From positions 6,820,001 through 6,884,000 of the forward strand of contig OZ234504.1 in assembly GCA_965153455.1 (NCBI GenBank): 64,000 nucleotides of DNA, read 5' to 3'. Position 1 is the stretch's first letter, and every line of letters begins with the position of its first letter. The translations under genes and the position numbers were made by a program. This document shows, piece by piece, positions 11,958-24,700 of this stretch. This stretch comes from Sphagnum compactum. Its lineage: Eukaryota; Bryophyta; Sphagnopsida; Sphagnales. The notes under the pieces were generated by a model. The model was not told where the DNA came from, made no database searches, and worked only from the letters and a program-made list of their open reading frames with translations.

Positions 11958-12087
11958 GCGATTTGTTTTTGCAGTAGTCTTTGCGTTGTTGTGAAGAGGA
12001 GAGAACCAGAGAGACGGAGGCGCGCGCACGCGCAGACATACGAGACGACACGACACGAGACGGGAGACGCGAGAGGCGCGAGAGGAG

Positions 12088-15000
12088 ATGATGGACAGAT
12101 CCGGGAATTCGTTGCCTTCGGGAAATGATGGAACTAAGAGGAGAGTTGCGTACTATTATGACGAGGAGGTGGGGAATTATTACTATGGCCAAGGACACGC
12201 CATGAAACCTCATCGGATCCGCATGGCGCACTCGCTGATCGTTCATTACGGCGTGGACAAGCACATGGAGGTTTTGCGACCTTATCCTGCTAAAGATCGT
12301 GACCTTTGCCGCTTCCATGCCGAGGATTACGTGGCTTTTCTACGGGAAGTGACGCCCGATACGCAGCATGAGCAGCTGCGTGCCCTCAAGCTTTTCAACG
12401 TCGGAGAGGATTGTCCCGTCTTCGATGGTTTGTTTTCGTTTTGTCAGACTTCTGCTGGCGGTTCTGTAAGCGGTGCTGTGATGCTGAATCATGGACGCTC
12501 CGATATCGCGATCAATTGGGCGGGTGGTCTTCACCATGCTAAGATGCGCGAGGCTTCCGGCTTTTGCTACGTGAATGACATCGTACTTGCGATTTTAGAG
12601 CTTCTCAAGCAACACTCTGTAAGCAAAATTCTCCAAACCCTGAAACCCTTAAACCCTTAAACCCTGAAGCCCTTGCTCCTGCATATTCGTGGCTTCTGAA
12701 GCTTCGTCCATGCTTGTGGTCTCCAGTAAACCCTGAATGGCTACCCGGATTTCTGACAATCGTTGAAATTATGAAGCTTCCCTCAGACTCTACTACATCC
12801 ATCCGTTGAACTTAGATCACATCCCTGCTCCAACCATCCTCCTGCCATATACATGAGTCTCCTGAAGCTTGATGATCTTGACCAAAACCTGACAAGAACC
12901 CTAGTCCATAGAATTATTTCTTATATGGAGGGAGTCTGATTACAAATCGATCCTTACACCAGCGCTCTTAACTTCTAGGTTTCTTTAAAGCTTCTTCCCC
13001 TTATCAATTACAAAGGTGTAAGCTCATCCTCAGTGTGTAAAACCCTAACCATGCTCCTGCAGCAGCCATATTTTCTGAAGCTTCCTCCATGTGGATAGTC
13101 TTTACTGGATCCTGAATGTGAATAGGATAATCTCTGGAAAATTGAACAAATTGAATGCTACTTGGAGGCAAGTGTATTTTATATGCTTCTACAGTAACTG
13201 TCTACTTCTTTAGATTATTCTTCCTGGCATGGTTTGTTGACATAGTTGTGAATTCTGATTCTGAAAAGATTGTTTCTCAACTTTCTGTGTGCTTGCAGAG
13301 GGTACTGTACATAGACATAGATGTTCATCATGGCGATGGGGTTGAGGAAGCTTTCTATACAACAGATAGGGTCATGACTGTTTCATTCCATATGTTTGGG
13401 GACTTCTTTCCGGGAACAGGGGATCTGAGAGATATTGGACATGAGAAAGGCAAATATTATGCTCTCAATGTGCCATTGAAAGCTGGCATTGATGATGACA
13501 GCTACCAATCCCTCTTCAAGCCTGTCATCGCTAAAGTGATGGAGGTCTACCAACCAGGAGTGGTGGTCTTGCAATGTGGGGCTGACTCACTTTCTGGAGA
13601 CCGGCTTGGTTGTTTCAATTTGTCTGTGAAGGGACACGCAGAATGTGTTCGTTTTGTGCGATCCTTCAATGTGCCATTATTGCTGGTTGGGGGTGGAGGC
13701 TATACTATTCGCAATGTTGCTCGGTGCTGGTGCTATGAGGTTGACTTATTTATGTATCTCAGCCAAATTTTTTCTTTCTATGGTCCTATGTTTGGGGTTT
13801 GTGGCTTCTCAAAGCAATGTCTGCTGAAACCATAAATTAGGTTTTTGTAGTTCTTCTGTAAGGAGACACTTTAGAAATGATACCAGTATTCATTGCACTG
13901 AGGAATTTCTCCTTGACAAGTTTCTGAGGTTATTTCCAACAGGTTGATGCTTAAATGCTGGCTGAATGAACATCTAAATATTGCTATGCCTGCTGAGTTT
14001 ACATGCTAACTGATTCATCTCACTCTTTTCTTAGAAAGTTCTCATTTTATGGATTGTGAACCCTTGAAAAGTGTAGATAGAGGTCTCTTATGCTAAAGTC
14101 TGGTGGTCTGGATAGGGCAGACAGGTATTGCTGTGGGAATGGACCTACAAGACAAACTGCCGGACAATGAGTACTATGGGTACTTTGGACCTGATTATAC
14201 ACTTAATTATAGTCCCAGTAACATGGAAAACAAGAATTCACGTGCCTATCTTGATTCCATAAGGTGGGTCTCATAATTTTCTCTTCAAGTTTGAATGTCT
14301 TGCTACATCTGAACTCCTCTTGATGTCAATTTCCAAATACTAGTAGGTTTAGGGGTTTCAGGTGGCTTTGCTTGCTCCTGTGGCCATGTAGCAGATTGGA
14401 GACTCTGAAGTGGAAGAATAAGAAATTCAGGTTTGGATGCTGAGTTTCTTAAGTGGGTCTATAATCTAGCTTGACTTGTGTTGCAGGGTGAAACTTCTAC
14501 AGAATCTTTCAACATTGCAGCATGTTCCAAGTGTTCCATTTTCTGAGCGGCCTCCAGACACTGAGTTACCTGAAGATGTAAGTAGCACAATCTGGATTGT
14601 CAGCTTAGGCTGACTGTAAGTTTTAAAGGTTTTTTCAACCAGTATGTGTACAATTCATGGTTGCGGTAAATGCAGGAGGATGAGGACATGGAGGCACGTT
14701 ACCAGGGCCATAGGTGGGATGGTGCAATGTCTGATTCTGACTCAGAAGGTGAGCACGAGCACAAGCAGCAGCATGAAGCAGCAGTTAGTGAGGCTGCATT
14801 CTCCAGGTCTCATTTTCTGTCATCTCTCTTCTGTATTACTGCCTTGTTTTTTTTTCTCCTCCTCTTTCTGCAGATAATGTTTTGAACAGGTGAGTTCTGG
14901 CTTTCAGATGCTCTGCATGAACTAATCATTGAGACATCTGACCAACAGTATGAGACGTCTGAAATCTGAGGTAGATTAATGACCACACAAGTTTCGTTGT

Positions 15001-16040
15001 CAGTTATTTATGAGTGCAAGGAAATAAATTGCCCTTTGTGCCTAAGAATTGCTGAGTTGGATCTGGGTCTGGGGTTGCAGTAGGAGACACCCACAGCATG
15101 TGCAAGTAATCCAGGAGGAGGGAGATACAGCTATGGTGAGAAGCTTTGAATCTTCTGTCTATAACTGCTTTTTCTGTTGCTTCCTTTCGGTTGTTCAATT
15201 AGGTTACAATCACATTTTTAATGAGTGCAATGGAAATGTGGTTCATGACTTTGTGGAATCAGGATGAGGACAGTGAAAAGGAGATTGATAAAATGACTGA
15301 AGCACCAAAGGGGACAGGCATTGAGGTAGAGTTTTGGGGAGATTTCAGGATGGGGGGTTATATTTTGATGCAATGCAACATGATCTCAATCAAGTTGGTG
15401 CCTAATTCTTATCACAGTCAAAACTCTAAATCATGAGTTTCACCTCAAAGCATGTCTTGTCCATGAGGGAGACCTCAGAAAAAGGACACTTGTTGGGAGA
15501 CGAGCTCTAAAATGAATCTAATAGACCACAAGGGACATAATAGTTTTGACCATGTAAGTCATTTCATAGTCCATGGATGTAGATACTGGCATGTGGTAAT
15601 GGTTGTGAGCGAGGTCTTGGAACTTATCTGATGGTAAGTCATGGTGTATGTCCTATATGGTGCTTGTACCCTACTATTTGATGAAATAGTTATGATTTTG
15701 GTTTGATCCACTATCTCACATGGCTCTATCACTGTGGTCAGACCACTGCCTGAAGCATGGATTTCTTATGGCCCTTTGTTGTATTCAGTGTCTCTGAGAA
15801 TGTCAGGTGTCTCATTAGCACTAGCACTCATTGGAGTTTTCTATCCAGGACAGAGTGCTTGAAGATGTGAAATGTCATTTGCATTGACCTCTCTGTGTGT
15901 GTCTCACCTGTCAGATGGACTTCACCCAAGTAGTGGAGGTGGAAACCAGGGAGAGCTCAGCCAACACCAACATTCAGGAGACCCCTCAGTTACAGCAAGA
16001 GACCAGCAACCATCATCATCACCTAGAAGCCCCTCAGTAG
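12088..16040 (+). CDS. Class I (RPD3-type) histone deacetylase
   Basis: Zinc-dependent lysine deacetylase, catalytic subunit of nuclear corepressor complexes and closest to plant HDA19/HDA6. Exons, all joining in frame: 12088-12618, 13299-13739, 14121-14263, 14487-14577, 14676-14748, 14874-14889, 15081-15135, 15263-15325, 15915-16040; 512 residues. The catalytic core is intact: GGLHHAK (His149/His150), [10 protein letters not shown] with zinc ligands Asp185 and His187, SGDRLGCF with Asp278, and GGGGYTIRN with Tyr312. The C-terminal tail is acidic and Glu/Ser/Gln-rich and ends in four histidines. I chose the first of two adjacent ATGs (MMDRSG). Exon 6 is a 16-nt microexon; skipping it would shift the frame. 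The TAG stop lies in the second copy of a 48-bp tandem duplication and is followed by CAG CCA, a readthrough-like context. An AATAAA at 18,073 is a possible but distant poly(A) signal. Confidence 0.95.
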
Positions 16041-16077
16041 CAGCCAGAGACCAGCAACCGTCATCATCACCTCTCTT
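15982..16077 (+). repeat. 48-bp tandem duplication across the histone deacetylase stop codon
   Basis: Copies 15,982-16,029 and 16,030-16,077 share CCCCTCAGT, GAGACCAGCAACC and TCATCATCACCT. The unit is 16 codons, so the duplication kept the frame. In copy 1 the third codon is TTA (Leu); in copy 2 the same codon is TAG and is the gene's stop. Confidence 0.85.
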
Positions 16078-16154
16078 TGTCACTCCAGCTGCATCTGTGT
16101 CCAGGCATTCCCCTCACACTACCTCTACAGCCCTCCAAAGTACAGTCGTGCTAG

Positions 16155-19100
16155 TGTCACAGGCCCCAGAAATCCAAAGACTTACGGGTCACAATGCCAG
16201 CTTGGAGATCTCAAATGTTCCTGACTCCACCAGCATGCCACACAGCCTGCTGGGTTCAAGGATTAATTAATCCCCTTTCAATTCCTGGGGCAATTGGGAA
16301 AGACACTTGACCAATCACTGTTGAGGATGTGCAACAAGGAACAAGGAACCAAGGTTAGTGTATATATGGGACATCACCAGCCATGGGGCCAGCATCTGTA
16401 CCTAGCCCTTCAAGCTCTGCTGTTGGGACTTTGTTGTCAATTTCAAGTCCATCCTTGAGTTTGAGAGAAGCTTGAGGTTTGTCAGGTTCTGAATTTAGAT
16501 TTGCTGGACCTTTGGCACCGCCTAATGCTTCTCCTGGTACTATAGTTCATTTTGTAGATGTGCCTGCAGCACCTTCCACAGGGGGGTTACCGACTCCATT
16601 ATTGTGTAACCTTTAGGTTGGTGTTTTCTAAGTCATGGTGACAGGAGACAGAAGAGGCCAGGCTGTTTTCTCCCCTATTTGGAACTGGAAGACCATCAAG
16701 AATTGGAGTTTGAAAAAGCGGAGCAAGGAAGAGCATGTGTTTTTTCCCAGGAATCAGTGTACAAAAATTGCTGTAGGGTGTGATTGTCCCACCAGGTGTT
16801 GGTTCTACTTGTGGAGAAAATAGCATTTGAGTGCTAGTAACTCCATTTGTTGCTGCATTTTCACTTGCAGAACAGATATAGCATTGTCTCAAGTAGGTGA
16901 TTGTAAATGCATATATAAGGACACTGTACAAACAGAAGGCTAATTTTACACTACTGGTGCATTTTGTATCCAATGATGACACTGTAGCAATAATCATGAC
17001 AATCTACCCCTAATTGAAAACTGGAATTTGAGGCTGAAGTCAAATGCTGTACACAATTTAGTGGTCATTGATGCACAGTTATATTAGGTTTGTAATAGTA
17101 CCTGTACCTGTTCACTTCAAGGTGTTCACTTGAACTTGCTCATGACTTGGTTGCATGTGAAGCCAGCCTCTTTCAAGATTGCAGTTTAACCGACAAGCAA
17201 TGCATTTTCTGGGCTTCACTTTGGAGGATTGCCAAGCACAGCCGTCAATCTCCTCAACCTCATCTTATGATGATGTGTGGTTTGATGATGGGAGACAACA
17301 AGTGAATTGGGCAACAAGCTAGCTCCCAAAAAAACTCCTATGGATTGGCTTCTTCATCTTCCTTCTTGACATAACACTTGGTGGGCCTTTGGTGATCTGA
17401 TATTGGAGATCACCAGATCTCAATCAGTGTCCTGGATTGCAGCATCACCATCTTGTTTGTAAGTCCAGAGATCCATCCCTGCCTTTGCAAAGTCTTGAAT
17501 TGCTCTTGGTTTTGCAATGAAAAACCTCATTTATGGTGCTGAAGTACAATCAGATTATAGCACTTGGGCTTATATGCACTATGATTTTTCCCATCATGAT
17601 AAGTTCAGTTTTTCTTCAGCAATTTTGGTGGAGATCAAAATGTGCTGGAGAGGCACTCAGCTCATCGTACAAAAACTGTGGGTGAAAGTTACACAAGATA
17701 TTGGCTGCCGGGTGGCGTACACAATACCATTTGAGCTGTAAGGCCTATGTTCCACTTTTGTCCTCACGCTCTCATCATCCAGTCTTTTTATGGTCTAATT
17801 GTATTTGTAGTACCTGCAGAGAATGGCAAATACTTGCACCAGTCACCATCCTTATTTCTCTGCCTGTGAGTCACACATTTGTAGTGGCCTTTGGTCATTG
17901 CAATCCTCAACCCTTGTGCATAAAAAACAATTATCTTGCTATAATTCCTTAATGGAAAGTAGTCTACGCGCATGTTTGTTGAGGGTTGTGATTGATATGT
18001 GGAACTTGAAAATCGTTGTCATATGCTGCAAAGCATTTCAATACTGCTTGTTGAATACCTCAGAGCTGTTCTAATAAAACAGAATATGATATCAATCATT
18101 CTCTGTTGCAATATCTGACTTTTCTTTATTAAAGTGAAGGATATTCATGACTGGTCTGGCACTGAGCTATATCTAATCAAATCCACTAATGATTTCATCT
18201 TTTTTGGGCTTCAATTTCTCAGGTTTTGCAAGAAAGCATTTTGGGGATAGTGTTCACCTCTGGGGTCAGCCACTAGTATGTGTCATCCTGAAGGCAATTT
18301 TGCAGGGAAACCAAGTGTGTAGTTCCAACGGTTTGATTAGCCTTCAGCCATTATGCACAAAGGATCTATCTGCACAGTAATCTGAACTTACAAAACTAGC
18401 AACTTATATCCAGCATCCTATGGGTATATATCATGATGGCAGTTTGTTGGAGATTGGAGATTGCTTATGAGCAAGTTCATACAACTGTCAAACAAATTAC
18501 AAGCTTTCAAGACACATGTGACTCATTTGCTTTTCTCCAATTGTTCTGTGATCACCTTGCATGGTGCAGTCTTTGTTTTGAATGCATGCAAATATAGTTG
18601 AAGCATAATACTGTGCGTTTTTCTTTTGCCTGCAATTTGATGATGCAAATTGTATTGCAAAATGTTAGGAAACACCAAACCATCAACTCTGCAAAAGCGT
18701 TTTGCTTGCATCCACTGAATTCCAAGTGGGTGGCAAGCAAAACATTGATGCAAATTTTCCTGCCTTAAAACAACTTGAATTTTGGAAACATTTTTGCAAA
18801 AACCATTTCAACTAATAGTTTGCAATTAACGTAGTATGCATTGAAGCATGGGAAGTCCTAATTTGACCTACAAAGTATGTACATAGTTGAAATTAAAGTC
18901 TTGGCAAAAGTTATAGATCATACTTGACATAAGATGCTTGCTATGTTAAATGTGATTCAACATTTGATTAAGCACATGCCTTAAAGAGTAATTAGTTCAA
19001 CATAGATTTGTTGATCCAATAGATGTCAATCAAAATGACCTTAATCTGATCACAAACAAACTTAGTTTAGAGTTTAGGTTTGTGTCTTTTTGTATTTAGA

Positions 19101-21753
19101 CCTTGTGCTTGGTGGCAACTATGTGATTTTATGTTTTATGATTTGCCTATGAACTAGTGAAGACAAAACACAAAAGTAACCCTATTTGTATAGAACCCTA
19201 CAACTACAATTCGCCTAATTAGCATCTGTTTACATCGTATTTAGTGACGGGTGCTAATCAACTCATAAAAAGGTGACATGTCAAATGTTCTTCACAAAGT
19301 ATAGATGAGGAAAAATCAGAGGGTTGTCAACCCTAATTTGGGATTATAATGTGACCCAACACCCACCCGTGCACCAGAAACCTATTATCGCCCCGCCCAA
19401 TTGTGGATGAACCACATCTAAGTTCCACTTGGTCACCTGGTCCTGTAAACCCCCTGCTTTCCCTCACTACCTAGGTCATTACCAACAAGTTTCTTAGTTT
19501 ATTATTTATTTCTCATCAATAGTTGGGTAGGATTTGTTTTTACTTTTTCACTTTTGGACCACGCATGCTATAAAATGCTGTTTTTGTTGGAAAATTTAAA
19601 CCCATTGATTTTTAGTTTCAGTATCAAAGTAATACTGCAATCATCAATTTATTTGGTTTTTTTTTTTTTGGGGGGGGGGGGGTAATAACCATTGGTTTCG
19701 TGTAACTTGTAGTGAATTTTTTTTGTGGTGGAAATTCAACATTTTGCTAAAAGAAAAATAATCCCAAGCAACATGGTCAAGGGAACTTTTGGGAAATTTC
19801 TAGAAAAATAGTCATGTTTCTAGGAAGAAGGTTATGAAATCATCAAAAAAATTGAAGATTTGGATAAATTTTTAGCTTTCTTCTTTTGAAATTACCATAT
19901 TTAGCTAATAGTGTTAGTGCTTTGCCAACATGTAATAGGAATCCTAGATTGTTTGCTTTTTTATTTGTCTTGTAACCAGATTTGGCTAAATCCTCTTGTG
20001 CATGATGTCATTTTTGGTGCAACATGGGAAAATTGAAAAAAAAACATGTAAGGGTCAATTCTCAAATATTTACCTTGAAAATTGTTAGTTATATATTGTA
20101 GGGTAAGTTATAGAATATTTATGTAGTTACTTGCGTTTCTTATTTTCTATCTTAAACATGTTTAGGGTTTTAAAATTGATAACCTACCTAGATGAAATTC
20201 CAATCATCCAAATAAGTTATTAAAATAGAGATTTTCATCATTTCCCAATGTGCTTCTATTTGAAACATCCACTTAACTCCTTGTGTTTAACTTAATCCTC
20301 CATCCATAGTAGAAGAATTTTGGAGAATTTTGGACATCAACAAAAGGTACCACCATTACCAAAAGAAATCACATTGCTTTAAAGGTTTGAAGAAAAAATT
20401 GTGCTTAGCTTCCCCAACATACAATCACACTCCATCCAGCATTTGCCTCCGCTTAAATGCTCCTTGCATCCTCCACATCATAAATCACCTTCTACAAACA
20501 ATGCACACCCAAAGGCAGAAGATACACCTCTTGAAACATAATAAAACACCAACATTTCACTGTTGCAAGCTCCTTCATGAAGAGCAAACAAAAGGAACTC
20601 ACTTGCAACAAACAATAAACACAATGCAATACAAAGAAAGTAAAAATGTGGATAAACTCGAGTAAACTCTCATGTTGCACATGATCACCAACCACCAAAA
20701 GTTTTGGCATTTCTGCTAGTCACCATCACTTTTCACCCTTCATCCATTAGGTTAAATCTTTGTTCAGCATATTCTGGATGCAGTTTAATGTCACAGGTTC
20801 TCATCATACAAGGGCACCACAAATGAGGTTTCTCAATGCAGAACTAAGCCTGCTGAAACAGCAGTTCTTAGGACTTTAATTGGCATTGCCACTAGGGGAA
20901 ACGGATGTTTAGAGGAGCCATTGGCTGTTCCCCACCGTGCAAAGACTGAGCATTATCATATCAGTATTAATTGCATTGAGAAGACTGCTTGGTAACACCC
21001 TAAAGTGAAATCCAGAGCCACTGAATAACACCACAAAGTGAATTGAAAGCATGGCTGCAAGAGGATACTGTATGCTGGATCACAAGCAGAAACATATTGA
21101 GTAACCAACTAAATGAGTATATCAGACACTGTTATAGTTCAGTATTCAATCCACTTTCACCTACAGAGAACAAAGTCAAGAGTACACTAAAATTGCAAAT
21201 GATGATTAGCCTATTTGGAGCATTTTCAAGGAACCAATGAGTATTGACAATAGGCACAGATTTCTACACTCAACATGTAGTGCAGGGCAGAAATGGACAT
21301 CCACAACAGATTTGGTTACCCCTCATTTACAAGTTCAGAGTGCAGTCATTTGATTACACCACCAGATTTGTGCAGGCTGCAGCAAAATAGAGAATTCACT
21401 CACTCTATGGAACAAGACTTCTGATGCGTCTTGACCTATTTGACCTTTCCTAGAAACAAAAAAATAAGACCCTTCTGGAAACTGGTTGATTCATTCACTA
21501 TTGAAGAGGGTCTGGCAACAGCTTTCCATTCATCATGAGAACCTGGTAAAATTATAATGAGCCATGGCCAAATGAGGCTCAGTTGGCTAACCTGGCAAAC
21601 TGGGTATATCGAAAGCTATTTCTCTCAAAATCTTTCTCAAGTCTTTGTTCATCAACTGTGAATAGACAGAGACTTTCTACCTCAGACTTTTAAGAAAGGT
21701 TTTGTCATGCAACCCACTAAAAAAAACCACTACACAACAACCATAGAAAAAGA
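16155..21753. other. Presumed 3' UTR then spacer; no gene recognised
   Basis: The first part is probably the 3' untranslated region of the histone deacetylase. Further right I find only short, low-quality open frames. A T run followed by a G run (about 19,657-19,682) and AT-rich DNA occur near 19.5-20.3 kb. No transposon ends, tRNA or coding motif was recognised. The region also holds the 3' flank of the minus-strand RRM gene, whose stop is at 21,754. Confidence 0.45.
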
Positions 21754-24700
21754 CTACAAATCACCACGAAACAAGAAAGAAGTATCAGTTGTCATGGTTG
21801 TCTTTCTACTGTGGTCTCTGGATGAGAGGATGCAATTACGATTGAGTCGTATGAGTTCTTGCAAATCCTCCACATCAACTGTCAGCCGTTTGATAGTATT
21901 TTCAACCTTCTGAAGCATCCGCTCACTCTGGTGCTGAAGCCACTCCTGGCCATAATTTGAGCTTGACAAAGTTGGAATAGAATCTGGGGACAATCGTGGT
22001 GCAGGCTCTGCTTGCCATCGCCTTCCATTCATATTAACCTCGTTTAATCTAAATTTTACAATCACGAATTGACATTACTGGGGATGTTGTCTTCTTTTGA
22101 AGTCCATGAGAACAGAAAACAAATTGACAAAATGCAACTTTCTCTCCCCTCCCCCAATTTCTCTCTTACAAACCTGACTCCTGACCCAAGACTCCACTCC
22201 TCCCTAACATTTTCAAATGTTGCTTGTGTTCCCCACCAACTTCATCCAACTGCAGTTGTGTTTCGCCTACTCCTCCTTACAGAAATGTATGCAAACATCT
22301 CAAGCACAAGAGAATCCCAGGGTATCTCACCTGTTCAAAATTCTGGGCATTTTCTTGGTCTCACTTGTCTGGAAGTAGACATCCACCATGGTTTCAGAGC
22401 GGACCACCACCTTCTCGACTCGGCCAAACAGCCCGCATGTGGCAGCAATCTGGCTCTCTTCAGGCCTTGAATGTAAGTTTGTCAACCGTACTACTGATGC
22501 CATGAAGGGGTCAACTCTCAAAATAGGATACTGCATCCCTCTTAGATATACTGCATTGGCCCTAATTGCATTCTCTTGTGCATATTCTGTCTGGAGACCA
22601 AATGCACGCTGGGGTTAGATTCATTCTCTTGTACATTCTCTTCTGCCTGGAGACCAAAAGCACTGGTGTTATTAGAAATAGCTTCAGGAGCTAAGAAACA
22701 AAAGAAACCCACACATGAAGATCAGGCTCTTCTTTCAATTTATATTTTAAAGACATCATGTGATGCATTTCTATGAAATTGCAGGGAAATCTCCAGAGCA
22801 ATAATTTGAAGATATCATGACAATGAGTACAGTGATAACCTTATGAGCATCACTCACAAAGTGTCAGACCATTATCACTTTCATCAACAAGTAGCAGTGA
22901 CAAGCTGCCATGACTAGCACATATCATCTGAGGCAGAGGCAAGATGTTGGGTGACACCACAGAATTTCACAAGCATTTTAAAAAAAACAGTACATGTTGC
23001 AGCAACAAACAGACTGAAACAAGACTGCAACAAGGAGGTTTTTTTGTTACCTGGAACTCCATGTGAGCACAACAAGCCCCAGATTCCTCATGCTTAATTT
23101 CAGAGCGAGCAACTTCTCCATACACTGACAAAGCCTTCTCAACTTCCAAGAGAGGTATGTCCAATGGCAACCCTTCTACAGAAACTAGGTATCCATTTCT
23201 TTTTGGAAAATCAGATCCAAAGACACCAGACGAACTGCCACCCCGTACTTCAGATAAATGAAGTACAGGGCGAGACCGAGAAGCAGCACCAACTACAAGA
23301 GCCTTGTCAAGTTTCCCACGAGTACTTGATGCTGGCTCTTTCTGTATACGCACACCTCTGATGTATACTTTCGGCTTGTCTAGTGCATTCTTTAAACCTT
23401 CAGGTGTCTGCCAACCACCCCCAAAAGTTCAGATTCAAAGAAAAACAATTAGAGTTTGTGCAGACACAGAACCTGACCTCTGAAAGCTCCTTAAACAAAA
23501 GGGATGGTGTCTTTCAGATACAAAAGATTTAAGACAGTCCTTTTCATTTGCTGGACCAGTTCTAACAAACCAGTTGATACGTTCCACTCTGTACAAAAAC
23601 CATTGCTGCAATTCTCAATTTTTCCTTTCTCTACAGTTTACAACCCAATCCTTTTGCCAAACCATAGAGAGAGCAAAAAGCCCACACAACATAATCTGTC
23701 CTCACAAGCTCTAAAACAGACTCCCAAGTGAATTGAGAGGGGGAGAAACTGACCTTAAAGTCAACAAACCCATACGTGAACTTGGAGTTCACTCGAGACT
23801 TGATTGGTTGTGTCCTAACTATCTCCCCACAATCTTGAAAGGCCTCTCTCATGTCTTCTGCTGTTGCCTGGGGTGACAAGTACCGCACAAAAAGACCATA
23901 TTTCCCAACCAGTGCATCCTTTGGCATTCTCATCCCATTTGTCTGCAAACTCCTTTTCTCAAAACCTCCAGGCCTAGAAACATCATACTCATCACCTTCA
24001 GGAAACTCAGGGTAGCTCATGGCAGCAAATCCTGCAGCTTCATTGTGATCATAATCATCATCTTCCTCATCTTCATCTTCATCATCACCTTCATCAGAGT
24101 CATTTTCTGCAGATTCATTGATTTCCAATCCCATTCTCACCCCATCACCATTGATGAGACTTTTTTGTTGGGCCTCTTGCTGAGAAGGAGAACCTTGTTT
24201 TTTTGTTGGGGATGAAGAAGACCCTATTCCACGAAGACGTGACCATAACTCACTATGAGTTTCAATCTCTCCTTTGCTTGCACCAGTCATTTGTCCATTC
24301 GTCAGTGTCAAACCCGCTTGCTCCAAATTTCTCCTCCTCCTGAAACCTTCTTCATCTTCTACTTCATATTCTTCATTCACACTGTTGTCATGACTAGATT
24401 CTCTTCCAGTGCCATTTCTGCTCTCTATCAATTCTTCCACCTCTGTACCATCCCAGTCCTCATCTGAACGAGACTCAGGTGCCTCATAAAGAGTATCAGT
24501 CAATTGATCTTGTTCTTCTATCTTTGCACTTGCATCTTCCTCATTGCTTGAATCCTGCAAAGCATTGGCAAGTGGGCTTCCATTCACATAGCGCCTCTCA
24601 AGCTCACTCATGATATCCTTCACCATATTTCTGCCCCCACCTGTTCCCTTGAGCACAACACTTACACTCGGAAACGCTCCATCATTTGAATCCATATGCC

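Noticed and set aside
16599-16997. 132-residue minus-strand open frame
   Set aside because: Lies in the presumed 3' UTR of the histone deacetylase; no motif, splice partner or codon bias.
19657-19682. T run followed by G run
   Set aside because: Simple homopolymers, possibly with assembly length error; no G-quadruplex pattern of separated G blocks.
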